DNA of 64,000 bases from Proteobacteria bacterium ST_bin14 (GCA_002083655.1 MSXR01000008.1:62001-126000); one strand, 5' to 3'. Positions 26,259-35,793 are shown, counted from the stretch's first letter. Translations and numbers: made by a program. Notes: generated by a model not told the origin, from the sequence alone.

Positions 26259-28305
26259 CCACGCCCTGGAGTGCGCCGCCATTGTTGCTGATCGCCTGAT
26301 CCGCGTTGCGCTTGCCCTGTTCTGCACCGTGGCTGCGAACCCCGAAGTCGCCGCGCAATCTGCGGCGGCAACAATGCCAGAGGATATTGTTGTTATCGGT
26401 GGCGAATTGCCGCGGCCGCCCGGCACGCCGGCCTATGGATCGGTAACAATCGGTCGGGAACGGTTGACCAGTGATGCGTCTGGCCGGGTGGAGAATGTTC
26501 TGCGCGATGTGGCGGGGTTTCAGCAATTTCGCCGGTCGGATAGCCGCTCAGCCAATCCATCCGCGCAAGGCGTTACGTTGCGGGCGCTGGGCGGCAATGC
26601 ATCGAGCCGGGCACTGGTGCTGCTAGACGGGGTGCCAGTGGCTGATCCGTTTTTCGGCCATATTCCGTTTAGTGCGATCGTCGGCGACCGGCTTTCGGCG
26701 GTGCGCGTAACGCGCGGCGGCGGGGCAGGTGCATTTGGTGCTGGGGCGGTAGCGGGCACAATCGAGCTGGTCAGCGCGACGCGACGCGATCTGCCGTTGG
26801 CGGACGGTACAGCGCTGTATGGCAGCAACAATGCTCAGCAGGTGTCGGCCAGCTTTTCGCCCGATCTCGGCAGTGGTTTTGCAACGCTGTCTGCACGATT
26901 TGAGCGTGGCGACGGTTTCTTCACGGCGCCTGACAGCCAGCGTGTGCCGGCGAGCGCCAGGGCGCGGTATCGCGATGGGTCGATTGGCCTGCGTGTCGTC
27001 GCGCCGCTGGATGCATCCACCGAGCTTCAGGTGCGGGGGTTGGTGTTCGGCGATAACCGCACGCTGCGCTTCAGCGGGGCGGATAGCAGCGCGGAGGGGC
27101 AGGATGCGAGCATCCGGCTGGTGCATCGCGGGGCCTGGGCAGTCGATGCGATTGCCTATCTGCAGGCGCGTAACTTTACCAACAAGGTGATCAGCGCGAC
27201 CAGTTTTCGCCTGACGCTTGATCAGCGCGCCACGCCCGCGACGGGGCTGGGCGGTAAGATCGAGCTGCGTCCGCCGGTCGGCGGCAACCATCTGCTGCGC
27301 GTTGGCGTCGATCTGCGCATTGCCGAAGGGGCGCTGTTTGAGGATAGCTATAGCGGCGTGACCCGGCTGGTCACCGCCCGGCGCAATGCAGGCGGCGCGA
27401 CGCAAACCCTGGGCGCTTTTGTTGAGGATGATTGGACGCTCGGGCGGCTGGTGCTGACAGGCGGGCTGCGGGTGGATCGCTGGACGATCACGGGTGGCCA
27501 CTTCACCGAAGTTTCGGCGACAGGCGTGCGCACAATCGACCGGCGTTTTGCCGACCGAAGTGGCGGTGAGGTTACCGGGCGTGCGGGCGCTGTGTTGCGT
27601 TTGGGGGAAAGGCTTGCCGTGCGCGGGGCGGGCTATACCGGCTTTCGCGTCCCGACGTTAAACGAGTTATACCGCCCGTTCGTCGTTTTTCCGGTAACCA
27701 CCCAGGCGAACGCTTCATTGGGGCTGGAGCGGTTGCGCGGGGTTGAGGGCGGGGTTGATTTGTCGCCTGCGCGCGGCGTTTCGATTGGCGTCACCGGCTT
27801 TTACAATCGGCTGGGCGGGGCGATTGCCAATGTCACCACCGCGCTCAATCTGCGCCAGCGACAGAATGTCGACGCAATTGTGGCGGCAGGGCTGGAGGTG
27901 ACGGGGGAGGCGCAGCGTGGTGCGTGGTCGCTCAGCGCCTCCTATGCGTTCAGCGATTCGCGTGTTGCGGCGTCAGGCGTGTCCGCGCCGCTGAACGGCT
28001 TGCGCCCCGCCCAAACCCCGCGCCATGCGGCCAGTACCACGCTCGGCTGGGTCCCCGCCAAAGGCGTGCGCCTGTCCACCACGGCGCGATACACATCGGC
28101 GCAGTCCGAGGATGATTTGCAGACCGACAGCCTGCCCGGCGTAGCCACAATCGACGCCACCGCCCAGCTTCCCATCGGCAAACGCCTCGCCATTATCGCC
28201 CGCGCTGAAAATCTGTTCGACGCTGACGTGGTGACCCGTAATGTTGGCGGATCAATCGATCTGGGTACGCCGCGCCTGTTCTGGATTGGGTTGCGTGTTC
28301 GCTAG
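26224..28305 (+). CDS. TonB-dependent outer-membrane receptor (BtuB-like)
   Basis: Up to 693 residues. Signal-like LIRVALALFCTVAANPEVAAQS, then a TonB-box-like EDIVVIGG, a plug domain (about 55-170; LRALGGNASSRALVLLDGVPV) and a 22-strand-type barrel. Imports a chelate or carbohydrate in a TonB-dependent way. No ATG precedes the signal peptide in this frame (TTG at 26224 is the first permissible start), so the start is unsettled. The chain ends RLFWIGLRVR: the usual final aromatic residue is missing. Confidence 0.87.
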   Translation: MPARRLAFCRTDHALECAAIVADRLIRVALALFCTVAANPEVAAQSAAATMPEDIVVIGGELPRPPGTPAYGSVTIGRERLTSDASGRVENVLRDVAGFQQFRRSDSRSANPSAQGVTLRALGGNASSRALVLLDGVPVADPFFGHIPFSAIVGDRLSAVRVTRGGGAGAFGAGAVAGTIELVSATRRDLPLADGTALYGSNNAQQVSASFSPDLGSGFATLSARFERGDGFFTAPDSQRVPASARARYRDGSIGLRVVAPLDASTELQVRGLVFGDNRTLRFSGADSSAEGQDASIRLVHRGAWAVDAIAYLQARNFTNKVISATSFRLTLDQRATPATGLGGKIELRPPVGGNHLLRVGVDLRIAEGALFEDSYSGVTRLVTARRNAGGATQTLGAFVEDDWTLGRLVLTGGLRVDRWTITGGHFTEVSATGVRTIDRRFADRSGGEVTGRAGAVLRLGERLAVRGAGYTGFRVPTLNELYRPFVVFPVTTQANASLGLERLRGVEGGVDLSPARGVSIGVTGFYNRLGGAIANVTTALNLRQRQNVDAIVAAGLEVTGEAQRGAWSLSASYAFSDSRVAASGVSAPLNGLRPAQTPRHAASTTLGWVPAKGVRLSTTARYTSAQSEDDLQTDSLPGVATIDATAQLPIGKRLAIIARAENLFDADVVTRNVGGSIDLGTPRLFWIGLRVR

Positions 28306-28341
28306 GTTGATCGCCGCGCTGCTTTATTCCAAGGATCGCCT

Positions 28342-29484
28342 ATGAACCCGCTTTACGCCAATCTGGGCACCACGATTTTCGAGGCGATGTCGGCGCGGGC
28401 GCGGGCCAATGGCGCGATCAATTTGGGGCAGGGCTTTCCCGACGGGCGCGGGCCGGAGGATGTGCTGGCGGAGGCAGCACGCGCGCTGCTGGGCGAATCG
28501 AACCAATATCCGCCGATGGCCGGGCTTCCCGTGCTGCGCCACGCGGTGGCGGATCATTATGCCGCGCATCAGGGGCTTGATCTTGACGCGAGCGAAGTCA
28601 TCGTCACCTCAGGCGCTACCGAGGCGCTGGCCGCGAGCATATTGGCGCTGGTGTCACCTGGGGACGAGGTGGTGATGTTCCAGCCGCTCTATGACGCCTA
28701 TCTGCCCCTGGTGCAGCGGGCAGGCGGTGTAGCGCGGTTGGTGCGGCTCGAGCCGCCCGGATGGCGGATCACAAAAGAGGCGCTCGCCAAGGTGGCGAGT
28801 TCGCGCACGAAGCTCATCATTCTCAATACCCCGCTCAACCCCAGCGCGACGATGGCGACGCCGGAGGAACTGGCGCTGATCGCCGATTTCTGCGTCTCGA
28901 ACGATGTGATCGCGATCTGCGACGAGGTTTGGGAGCATGTCGTGTTTGACGGTCGCACCCATGTGTCGCTGATGACGCTGCCGGGGATGCGCAATCGCAC
29001 CGTGAAGATTGGCTCTGCGGGCAAGATTTTCTCGCTCACCGGTTGGAAGGTCGGCTGGCTGTGTGCCGCGCCCGCGCTGTCACAGGGGATTGCCAAGGCG
29101 CACCAGTTCCTCACTTTCACCACTCCGCCCAATCTGCAGGCCGCGGCGGCGTTTGGTTTGGGCAAGGACATGGCCTATTTCACCGGTATGCGCGCCGGGT
29201 TCCAGCGCTCGCGCGACCGGCTGGCAGCGGGGCTGACAGCGCTCGGCTATAACGTGCTGCCCAGCGCCGCGACCTATTTCCTGTCGATCGATCTTGCAGC
29301 CAGCGGCATCAAGATGGGCGATGTGGCTTTTTGCGAGTGGCTGGTCGATGAAGCCGGGGTGGCGGCGATTCCAGTGTCCGCATTCTACGCGCAAGATGCG
29401 GTGACCAATGTGGTGCGGCTATGCTTTGCCAAGGCCGATGGCACGATCGACGCCGCGCTGGAGCGGATGGCACGACGACCTTAA
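28342..29484 (+). CDS. Class I/II PLP aminotransferase (KAT/YbdL-like)
   Basis: 380 residues, fold type I. INLGQGFPDG near the N-terminus is typical of the methionine/kynurenine aminotransferase group. Cofactor residues N166 (NTPLNPSA), D194 (ICDEVW) and the Schiff-base K228 (SAGKIFSLTGWKVGW) are present. Likely transaminates methionine or aromatic keto acids; the precise substrate is open. It lies 36 nt after the TonB receptor gene, possibly in one transcript. Confidence 0.9.
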   Translation: MNPLYANLGTTIFEAMSARARANGAINLGQGFPDGRGPEDVLAEAARALLGESNQYPPMAGLPVLRHAVADHYAAHQGLDLDASEVIVTSGATEALAASILALVSPGDEVVMFQPLYDAYLPLVQRAGGVARLVRLEPPGWRITKEALAKVASSRTKLIILNTPLNPSATMATPEELALIADFCVSNDVIAICDEVWEHVVFDGRTHVSLMTLPGMRNRTVKIGSAGKIFSLTGWKVGWLCAAPALSQGIAKAHQFLTFTTPPNLQAAAAFGLGKDMAYFTGMRAGFQRSRDRLAAGLTALGYNVLPSAATYFLSIDLAASGIKMGDVAFCEWLVDEAGVAAIPVSAFYAQDAVTNVVRLCFAKADGTIDAALERMARRP

Positions 29485-29952
29485 TTCAGATTTTCACCAC
29501 GTAGGACCGGTGGTTCAGACAATGCCGTTGTTCGTTAGGGCGCGATGACTTCTTTTTTGACCGGTTCGTTTCGAGCGACGTCGAGAAACATGCCACCAGC
29601 GCTGCGCGGGGTACCTCGACTTCGGCCCTAGGGCCGAAGCGGTAGTTATCCCCTTCCGCCAGGGCGGCGCATCAATTCCGACCGAATTCCGAGCCGCTTG
29701 TTCCCCCGCGAAGGCGGGGGGCCAGACTGGGCTCCCGCCTTCGCGGGAGCACAACAAAGCTGTCAGTGGTTGCACGGGATAAATTCCGCCGAAGCTCGTC
29801 CTTAGTGGCTGGCTTGTCAGCCATTCGAAGGGCTCGACACGAACGGGTTGGGTAGTTGAGTCAATCCAAAGCTATGCCGCTTTATGGTCAGCTGGCCAGC
29901 ACTTGCCAAAGCCTTCGCAAGAGGTCGTTACCCTTTCGCCAAGCCTTGATTT
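29485..29952. other. Gene-free intergenic stretch rich in hairpins
   Basis: 468 nt between the convergent aminotransferase and methyltransferase genes. It holds a palindrome around 29612-29642 (CTTCGGCCCTAGGGCCGAAG) and the twin-hairpin repeat at 29701-29755. Frames here have the repetitive composition of the hairpins; no protein is supported. Confidence 0.7.
29701..29755. repeat. Twin-hairpin intergenic repeat, copy 2
   Basis: Same order of hairpins as at 14826-14876: a CCCCCGC stem, the CCAGACTgG spacer, then CTCCCGC-CTTC-GCGGGAG, differing at a few positions. Two near-identical copies in 64 kb suggest a dispersed family. Confidence 0.8.
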
Positions 29953-30816
29953 CTAACGGCTCCACCGGGCAAAAATCGCTGTTGGCAGCAGCAGCCCCCG
30001 CGCTTCCTCGCGCACCGCCATTTCGCCCACCTCCACCGTACCGCCCAGATCGGCCATTGCCTGGCGCAGCAGCTCGCCAATTGCCAGCGCGGACATGCGC
30101 ACCGCATAGACGGTGAGCACCAGGAATTTGCTGTCGCCGTCCAGCAGCGCGCGGCAATCGGCGATCAGTGCGGGCAGATGTTCCTCCAGCCGCCACAGCT
30201 CGCCGGTTGGTCCGCGTCCAAATTTAGGCGGATCGAGAAAGATGCCGTCATAACGCTTGCTGCGCCGCACTTCGCGCGCTGTAAACTTCGCCGCATCATC
30301 GACCATCCAGCGGATCGGGCGATCGGCCAAATCGGAGAGGAATGCGTTCGCCTTGCCCGCCTCAACCGATTTCTTGCTGGCATCAACATGCGTCATCCGC
30401 GCGCCCTTTGCCGCCAGCGCCAATGTGCCGATGCCGGTATAGCCGAACAGGTTCATCACCTCGTCGGCATCCGCCACCCGGTCGCGCATCCACACCCATT
30501 GCGGGGCCATATCCGGGAAGAACGCCAAATGCCGGAACGGGGTATTCTGGGCGAGGAATAGCAGCTCTTCCCAGCGAATGTGCCACCCACCGCGCGGCAC
30601 ATCCTTGGAAAGGTGCCAGCGCCCGCCGCCATCCTCATCCGACGCGCCGATGAAATCACCATCCGATACCCAATGGTCGCTGGCGGGTGCCCACATCGCC
30701 TGGGGTTCGGGGCGGATGAAGCTGAACCGGCCATAGCGTTCAAGTTTGCGGCCATGGCCGCTATCCACCAGGCCGTAATCCGCCCAGGGCTCGCCAATCA
30801 GGGTAATCAGTGTCAC
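29953..30816 (-). CDS. RlmI/RlmK-like class I SAM methyltransferase
   Basis: 287 residues. SAM motif I NLFGYTGIGTLA near 122-133, acidic D in VDASKKSVE, and the catalytic-pocket motif DPPKFGRG near 195. This set is typical of the RlmI/RlmK RNA methyltransferases, but the N-terminal PUA domain is absent; a distinct N-terminal beta region (1-110) takes its place. The GTG start overlaps the thrC stop (GTGA), so it is the last gene of the oxidase/thrC unit. Confidence 0.85.
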   Translation of the reverse strand: MTLITLIGEPWADYGLVDSGHGRKLERYGRFSFIRPEPQAMWAPASDHWVSDGDFIGASDEDGGGRWHLSKDVPRGGWHIRWEELLFLAQNTPFRHLAFFPDMAPQWVWMRDRVADADEVMNLFGYTGIGTLALAAKGARMTHVDASKKSVEAGKANAFLSDLADRPIRWMVDDAAKFTAREVRRSKRYDGIFLDPPKFGRGPTGELWRLEEHLPALIADCRALLDGDSKFLVLTVYAVRMSALAIGELLRQAMADLGGTVEVGEMAVREEARGLLLPTAIFARWSR

Positions 30817-32213
30817 GGGCGCGGGGTCGCGCGGGCGGCGATGTACTCAGTCACTGCGGCAAAGGTCGCAGGCAGGCTGTCATAGCGTTCCGTGCGGTCG
30901 AACAGGTCGCCGATCCTGGCGGGAAGCGCCGGGCGCATGCCCGTGGCACGCTCCACCGCGTCGCTGAACTTGGCCGGGTGCGCCGTGGCGAGCGTCACCA
31001 CGGGCGTGTCACCCAGATCAAGATGGCGCGCCGCTGCCAGACCAATCGCTGTGTGCGGATCGATGATGTGCCCAGCCTCGGCATGTGCCCATCGCATCGC
31101 CAGCGCCATATCATCACCGTCAATCCGGTCGCTGGTAAACAACGCACCCGCGTCCGCACGCTGGGTGTTGGTCAGCTGCATTGCCTTGCTGACCTCAAAC
31201 CCGCGCATCTGCTCAGCGCTGGCGGTGCCATCGCGCCCGCCCAGATCGAACAGCAACCGTTCGAAATTGCTGCTGACCTGAATATCCATCGACGGGCTTG
31301 GCGTGGGCACCACCTTGCCTTGCGAATAATCCCCGGCACTAATCGCGCGGTGCAGGATGTCGTTAACATTGGTCGCGACGATCAGCTTGGCGACCGGCAG
31401 TCCCATTTTGGCAGCGACATAGCCGGCAAAAACATCGCCGAAATTGCCGGTGGGGACAGAGAAGGCAACAGATCGTTCCGGCGCGCCAAGCCGGACGGCG
31501 GCATAGAAATAATAGACGATCTGCGCCATCAGCCGGGCCCAGTTGATCGAATTGACCGCCGAAAGCGTGAACCGGCCGGAAAAATCAGGATCGTTGAACA
31601 TCGCCTTTACCAGCGCCTGAGCGTCATCAAAACTCGCGCCCTCCAGCGCGATGTTGTGGACGTTGGGGGCAAGCACCGTCGTCATCTGGCGGCGCTGCAC
31701 GTCGGACACGCGACCCTTGGGATGCAGCATGAACACATCGACCCCGGCGCGCCCGGCCAGCGCATCAATGGCGGCAGACCCGGTATCACCGCTGGTGGCG
31801 CCAATAACGGTCAATTGCCGCGTCGACCCCGTCAGAAAGCGTTCAAACAACAGCCCGACGAGCTGGAGCGCGACATCTTTGAACGCTAGCGTAGGGCCGT
31901 GGAACAGCTCAAGCAGCCAGTGTCGCTGGTCGAGCTGGACAAGCGGGGTGACAGCGGCATGCGCGAAGCGACCATAGGCTTGGGCGCACAACGCGCGTAG
32001 ATCATCCCGCGTCATCGTATCGCCGATGAACGGTGCCATTACAGCGACGGCGGTATCGGCATAGGATAGCCCACGCAGGGCGGCGATCTGCTCGGCGCTG
32101 AGCGATGGCCAGTGTTCAGGCACATATAACCCGCCATCGCTGGCAAGCCCGGCCAGCGTGACTTGTTCGAAATTAAGGATGGGGGCTGCCCCACGAGTAC
32201 TGATATAGCGCAT
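30813..32213 (-). CDS. thrC: Threonine synthase
   Basis: 466 residues, PLP enzyme converting O-phosphohomoserine to threonine. Begins MRYISTRG, the typical start of the family, and has the PLP lysine K112 in FHGPTLAFKD. TSGDTGSAA and SVPTGNFGD phosphate loops are intact. An in-frame ATG at 32264 is possible but adds a segment unlike other ThrC. It follows SURF1 after 65 nt, as in many alphaproteobacteria. Confidence 0.96.
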   Translation of the reverse strand: MRYISTRGAAPILNFEQVTLAGLASDGGLYVPEHWPSLSAEQIAALRGLSYADTAVAVMAPFIGDTMTRDDLRALCAQAYGRFAHAAVTPLVQLDQRHWLLELFHGPTLAFKDVALQLVGLLFERFLTGSTRQLTVIGATSGDTGSAAIDALAGRAGVDVFMLHPKGRVSDVQRRQMTTVLAPNVHNIALEGASFDDAQALVKAMFNDPDFSGRFTLSAVNSINWARLMAQIVYYFYAAVRLGAPERSVAFSVPTGNFGDVFAGYVAAKMGLPVAKLIVATNVNDILHRAISAGDYSQGKVVPTPSPSMDIQVSSNFERLLFDLGGRDGTASAEQMRGFEVSKAMQLTNTQRADAGALFTSDRIDGDDMALAMRWAHAEAGHIIDPHTAIGLAAARHLDLGDTPVVTLATAHPAKFSDAVERATGMRPALPARIGDLFDRTERYDSLPATFAAVTEYIAARATPRP

Positions 32214-32278
32214 CACCGCCGCGTTAACGGGGCGTGCCGCCCCACACAAGCGTTGCACAAGCATTGAGCAGGCAGCGC

Positions 32279-32899
32279 TCAGACCGCGTTAGGGGTATCC
32301 CGCCAGCGACGGCGCAGCGCCAGCGCATAAATGCCCAGCGCAATTGCAGCGAACACAAACCACTGCACGCCATATGCCAAGTGGTTGTTGGGGATCGAAT
32401 CCAGCGATGGCCGGCGCGCGCGGGTAAAGCCAGGCGGCGGCGAATCCGCCACGATCATCAGCATGTCAGGCGCGGTCGTGAACAAATTGCCGATCAGGCT
32501 GCGCTTGGCGGGTGCGAGCGCAATCGTGCCAACGACCTCTCCGCCGCGCCATATCGGCTTGGCGTTGGGGTCGCGCGAAATGCCCATTTCCACGGCAAAG
32601 CCGGGGCCCTCGGCGCCGGTGCGGCACTGCGCAATATAGCGCCAGCCAAACCGACCTGCGCCCTCTGTCTTCCAGCTCGTCGGCTCAAGGCAAAAAGCGC
32701 TGGTGCGGCGATAGAGCAGAGACTTGTCGGTTGGGATCGACGGGAAGGCAACCAGTGGCCGGGCGGGGTTGGTCGCCAGCTGGGCCAAAAACGCCTCTTT
32801 CTTGGGCAAGCGATCAAATAATTGCCAGCAGCCAAGCGCAATCATCAACGCCACTGCAAGCGCGACGATGATCGAGGGGATGATCGGGATGTGTTTCAT
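32279..32899 (-). CDS. SURF1-family oxidase assembly protein
   Basis: 206 residues with one helix at each end (about 7-24 and 178-196). The signatures LGCWQLFDRLPKKEAFLAQL near the N-terminus and NNHLAYGVQWFVFA near the C-terminus define the family. It helps haem a insertion into the aa3 oxidase. The start overlaps the DUF983 stop (ATGA). Part of the coxB-to-thrC unit. Confidence 0.93.
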   Translation of the reverse strand: MKHIPIIPSIIVALAVALMIALGCWQLFDRLPKKEAFLAQLATNPARPLVAFPSIPTDKSLLYRRTSAFCLEPTSWKTEGAGRFGWRYIAQCRTGAEGPGFAVEMGISRDPNAKPIWRGGEVVGTIALAPAKRSLIGNLFTTAPDMLMIVADSPPPGFTRARRPSLDSIPNNHLAYGVQWFVFAAIALGIYALALRRRWRDTPNAV

Positions 32900-33288
32900 G
32901 GCAACGGCTTTTTGATCTGACCCTCGCGCGCGGCGTTGCGATATTCCAGGCTGATCAGCGCCCCCTTCGACACCCGCAGCGCGCCGATGATGCCGATTGC
33001 TGTCAACGGCGTCCAGATCAGCAGATGCACCCAGATTGGCGGCGCGATCGTCAGCGTCAGCGTGACCGCACCGATCATCACGATCGTGCCGATAATCAGG
33101 GTAAGGAACGCCGCCGGGCCGTCGCCGACGTTGAATGCGCTGATATCGAGCGCGCAGACAGGGCAGCGATCAGCAAATTTGGTCATGCCGTCGAACAGCG
33201 TTTTTGCGCCGCATCGCGGGCAGACGCCATTCAGCGCAACCTGCAGCGGGGTAGGGACAGGCGGTGCAGCCGGTGCTTCGCCCGTCAC
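32896..33288 (-). CDS. DUF983 family membrane protein
   Basis: 130 residues: two CxxC pairs (CPRCG and CPVCA, about 24 residues apart), then two helices (about 65-85 and 88-110). DUF983 genes nearly always sit in alphaproteobacterial cox operons between ctaE and SURF1; the function is unknown but a metal-binding assembly role is plausible. GTG at 33288 lies 4 nt after the ctaE stop; an ATG at 33333 inside ctaE is an alternative. Confidence 0.85.
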   Translation of the reverse strand: MTGEAPAAPPVPTPLQVALNGVCPRCGAKTLFDGMTKFADRCPVCALDISAFNVGDGPAAFLTLIIGTIVMIGAVTLTLTIAPPIWVHLLIWTPLTAIGIIGALRVSKGALISLEYRNAAREGQIKKPLP

Positions 33289-33292
33289 CCGA

Positions 33293-34162
33293 TCAACCGC
33301 CGTGGACGGGTGCCCCCGCACCGCCCCACACATAGATCGACACGAACAGGAACAGCCACACGACGTCGACAAAATGCCAGTACCAGGCGGCGGCTTCAAA
33401 ACCGAAATGCTGGCGCGGGGTGAAGTGGCCCGCATAAACGCGCGCTTGGCAGACGATCAGGAAGATCGTGCCGATCAGCACGTGGAACCCGTGGAAGCCG
33501 GTCGCCATGAAGAAAGAAGCACCAAAATTGGTGCCCGCGAACGAGAACGGCGCTTCGGCATATTCATAGCCCTGGATGGTGCTGAACAACAGGCCCAGCG
33601 CGATCGTGATCCACAGGCCATTCTTCAGGCCCTGGCGATCACCATGGATCAGCGCATGGTGCGCCCAGGTGACGGTGGTGCCCGACAGGAGCAGGATCAC
33701 CGTGTTGAGTAACGGGAAACCCCAGGGACTGATGACTTCAATGCCCTTGGCTGGCCATTGGCCGGCAATATTCTTCACCGTTTCGGCGATTCGGGTGACT
33801 TCGCCGTCCATCACCTCAATCGGGGCGGGGAACAGCGAGAAATCGAAAAACGCCCAAAACCAGCCGACGAAAAACATCACTTCGGATGCGATGAACAGGA
33901 TCATGCCATAGCGCAGGTGAAGCTGCACAACGGGAGTATGATCACCCGAATGCGCTTCCTTGATCACATCGCGCCACCACAGAAACGCTGTCGCGAGCAC
34001 ACCCGCCAGACCGAGATAGAAGACCAAGCCGCCATTGGGCGCCTTGTGCATCCACATGATACCGCCAGCGGCCAGCGCCAGCGACGACATTGCACCCATA
34101 AAGGGCCAGATGCTGGGCGGAAGGATGTGGTAATCGTGGTTCTTGGCGCCGGCCATCGTCAT
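33293..34162 (-). CDS. ctaE: Cytochrome c oxidase subunit III
   Basis: 289-residue, seven-helix subunit without redox metals. HDYHILPPSIWPF at the N-terminus, RYGMILFIASEVMFFVGWFWAF and ATGFHGFHVLIGT are classic COX3 segments, and the C-terminal EAAAWYWHFVDVVWLFLF is complete. It stabilises subunit I. Its own small upstream gap (28 nt) after ctaG suggests one transcript. Confidence 0.97.
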   Translation of the reverse strand: MTMAGAKNHDYHILPPSIWPFMGAMSSLALAAGGIMWMHKAPNGGLVFYLGLAGVLATAFLWWRDVIKEAHSGDHTPVVQLHLRYGMILFIASEVMFFVGWFWAFFDFSLFPAPIEVMDGEVTRIAETVKNIAGQWPAKGIEVISPWGFPLLNTVILLLSGTTVTWAHHALIHGDRQGLKNGLWITIALGLLFSTIQGYEYAEAPFSFAGTNFGASFFMATGFHGFHVLIGTIFLIVCQARVYAGHFTPRQHFGFEAAAWYWHFVDVVWLFLFVSIYVWGGAGAPVHGG

Positions 34163-34190
34163 TTCCCGTTAGAAGCTGTTGTAGTGCGCT

Positions 34191-34736
34191 CTAGCTTGCA
34201 GCCGCAGCGGAATCCACCCCGTCTGGAACGGGATAAAAAGTATAGCTGAGCGTAATTGTGCGGATATCCTTGGCGTCGGGGTCAGTGAGCATCTTGGGAT
34301 CGACAAAGAAGATCACCGGCATGCGTACCGTCTCGCCCGGCTTCAACGTTTGCTGGTTGAAGCAAAAGCACTGGATTTTGCTGAAGTATTTTCCCGCCAT
34401 GGACGGCGTGACGTTGAATGTCGCCATCCCGGTGATGGTCTTGTCCGACGTGTTGGTGGCGGTGAAAAACGCCATGTCACGTGCGCCGACGACCACCGTT
34501 TCGGATTTTTGCTCGGGCTTAAAAATCCAGGGCAGCTTTGGGTTCACATTGCTGTCGAAATCGATGCGGACCTGCGCATTCACCGCGCCGGGTGCAGTTC
34601 GCCCGCGCTGGGTGGTGCCATTCAGACCGGTGGATTCGCAAAACAGCTTGTACAACGGCACGCTAGCGAACCCCAGGCCGGTCATGCAGCCAACGCCGAT
34701 CGCGGCCAGCATCGCAGTGCGCAGATTAGGGGTCAT
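34191..34736 (-). CDS. ctaG: Cytochrome c oxidase assembly protein CtaG/Cox11
   Basis: 181 residues, one N-terminal helix (about 8-26) and a periplasmic copper-binding domain. Cu ligands C123 and C125 in IQCFCFNQQT, plus the conserved C33 (LFCESTG). It delivers copper to the CuB site of subunit I. Its ATG overlaps the stop of the 44-residue gene (ATGA). Confidence 0.96.
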   Translation of the reverse strand: MTPNLRTAMLAAIGVGCMTGLGFASVPLYKLFCESTGLNGTTQRGRTAPGAVNAQVRIDFDSNVNPKLPWIFKPEQKSETVVVGARDMAFFTATNTSDKTITGMATFNVTPSMAGKYFSKIQCFCFNQQTLKPGETVRMPVIFFVDPKMLTDPDAKDIRTITLSYTFYPVPDGVDSAAAAS

Positions 34737-34867
34737 GCGTGGCCTGCCTGAATCTTGGCGATTGTCACCGCGAAAAACAGCACCGCAAGCCCGCCAAGGA
34801 TCAGCGCCATCACCATTGAGCGGGACTTTTGCCGCGCGCGAATCAGCTTTTCTTCGTCAGGCGTCAT
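34733..34867 (-). CDS. 44-residue membrane protein of the cox operon
   Basis: Starts MTPDEEKLIRARQKSRSM, then one helix (about 20-37: MALILGGLAVLFFAVTIA) and a short polar end. It overlaps ctaB by ATGA upstream and ctaG by ATGA downstream, so all three are translationally coupled. Similar short single-helix genes lie at this position in other alphaproteobacterial cox operons; a role in oxidase assembly is inferred. Below the usual length cut-off for gene callers. Confidence 0.85.
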   Translation of the reverse strand: MTPDEEKLIRARQKSRSMVMALILGGLAVLFFAVTIAKIQAGHA

Positions 34868-35781
34868 GCGATCGCTTCGCCTATAATCCAATGATCAACA
34901 ACAAGGGCCGCAAACATCGCCAAAATATAGCCAATTGAATAGACGAACAACATGCGTTCGGGCTTCATCAGCTTCGGTGTCGGTGCAGCAACCACTACAA
35001 CCCAGGCGGTCAAGGCGACAAACACCCCAGACGCGATTGCCGCAACAATGCCGTACAAAGCGCCCGCCAGCCCCAATGGCCAGGGCGCCACCGCCACCAC
35101 CGCCATCGCGACGGCATAAAATAGCATCTGCCAGCGCGTGGTGCGTGCGCCGGAAACAACGGGCATCATCGGCACGCCGCCCTTGGCATAATCATCGCGG
35201 ATCAACAGGGCGAGCGCCCAGCTATGCGGCGGCGTCCACAAAAATATCAGCGCGAACATCAGGATCGGAAGCAGCGAAACCTCTCCCGTTGCCGCGACCC
35301 AGCCGATCAGGGGGGGAAAGGCACCTGCCGCCCCGCCGATGACGATGTTCTGCGGCGTATAGCGCTTCAATCCGACCGTGTAGATGATGACGTAGAACAA
35401 AATGGATGCCAGCAAAAACGCGGCTGCAATCACATTGACCACTAGCCCCATCAGCACCACGCTGAACACGCCCACGCCGATGCCGAAATGTAGCGCGCTT
35501 TCGCGGTCCATCCGCCCGGCGGCTAGCGGGCGCTTGGCGGTGCGCTTCATCAGCGCATCAATATCGGCTTCATACCATTGGTTGAGCGTGCCTGCCGCAC
35601 CGGCCGCGAGCGCAATCGCCAGAATCGCGGTGAACGCAATTACCGGTGGCAGGCTGACGGGTGCGACGAGCATGCCGCAAAGCCCGGTAAAGACAACCGA
35701 ACGCATCACCCGCGGCTTGGTGAGCGCGAGGAAATCCCGCCAATCGGCGGTCATGGGAGCAGTGAGCGTGGTCGTTGTCAT
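34864..35781 (-). CDS. ctaB: Haem o synthase (protoheme IX farnesyltransferase)
   Basis: 305 residues, about nine helices. UbiA-type prenyl diphosphate motif NQWYEADIDALMKRT near 67-81 and the second Asp motif YTVGLKR...; WTPPHSW in the centre. It adds farnesyl to haem b, the first step to haem a. Its stop overlaps the ATG of the 44-residue gene. A hairpin-rich 108-nt gap parts it from ctaD. Confidence 0.95.
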   Translation of the reverse strand: MTTTTLTAPMTADWRDFLALTKPRVMRSVVFTGLCGMLVAPVSLPPVIAFTAILAIALAAGAAGTLNQWYEADIDALMKRTAKRPLAAGRMDRESALHFGIGVGVFSVVLMGLVVNVIAAAFLLASILFYVIIYTVGLKRYTPQNIVIGGAAGAFPPLIGWVAATGEVSLLPILMFALIFLWTPPHSWALALLIRDDYAKGGVPMMPVVSGARTTRWQMLFYAVAMAVVAVAPWPLGLAGALYGIVAAIASGVFVALTAWVVVVAAPTPKLMKPERMLFVYSIGYILAMFAALVVDHWIIGEAIA

Positions 35782-35793
35782 ATCAAAGCTTCC

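Noticed and set aside
26623..27501. Long minus-strand frame (292 codons) opposite the TonB receptor
   Set aside because: Arg/His/Gln-rich shadow of a GC-rich gene; no start context or family, and the plus-strand receptor is certain.
30810..31889. Plus-strand frame of 359 codons opposite thrC
   Set aside because: Antisense to a well-conserved threonine synthase; composition is that of a third-position-GC mirror frame.
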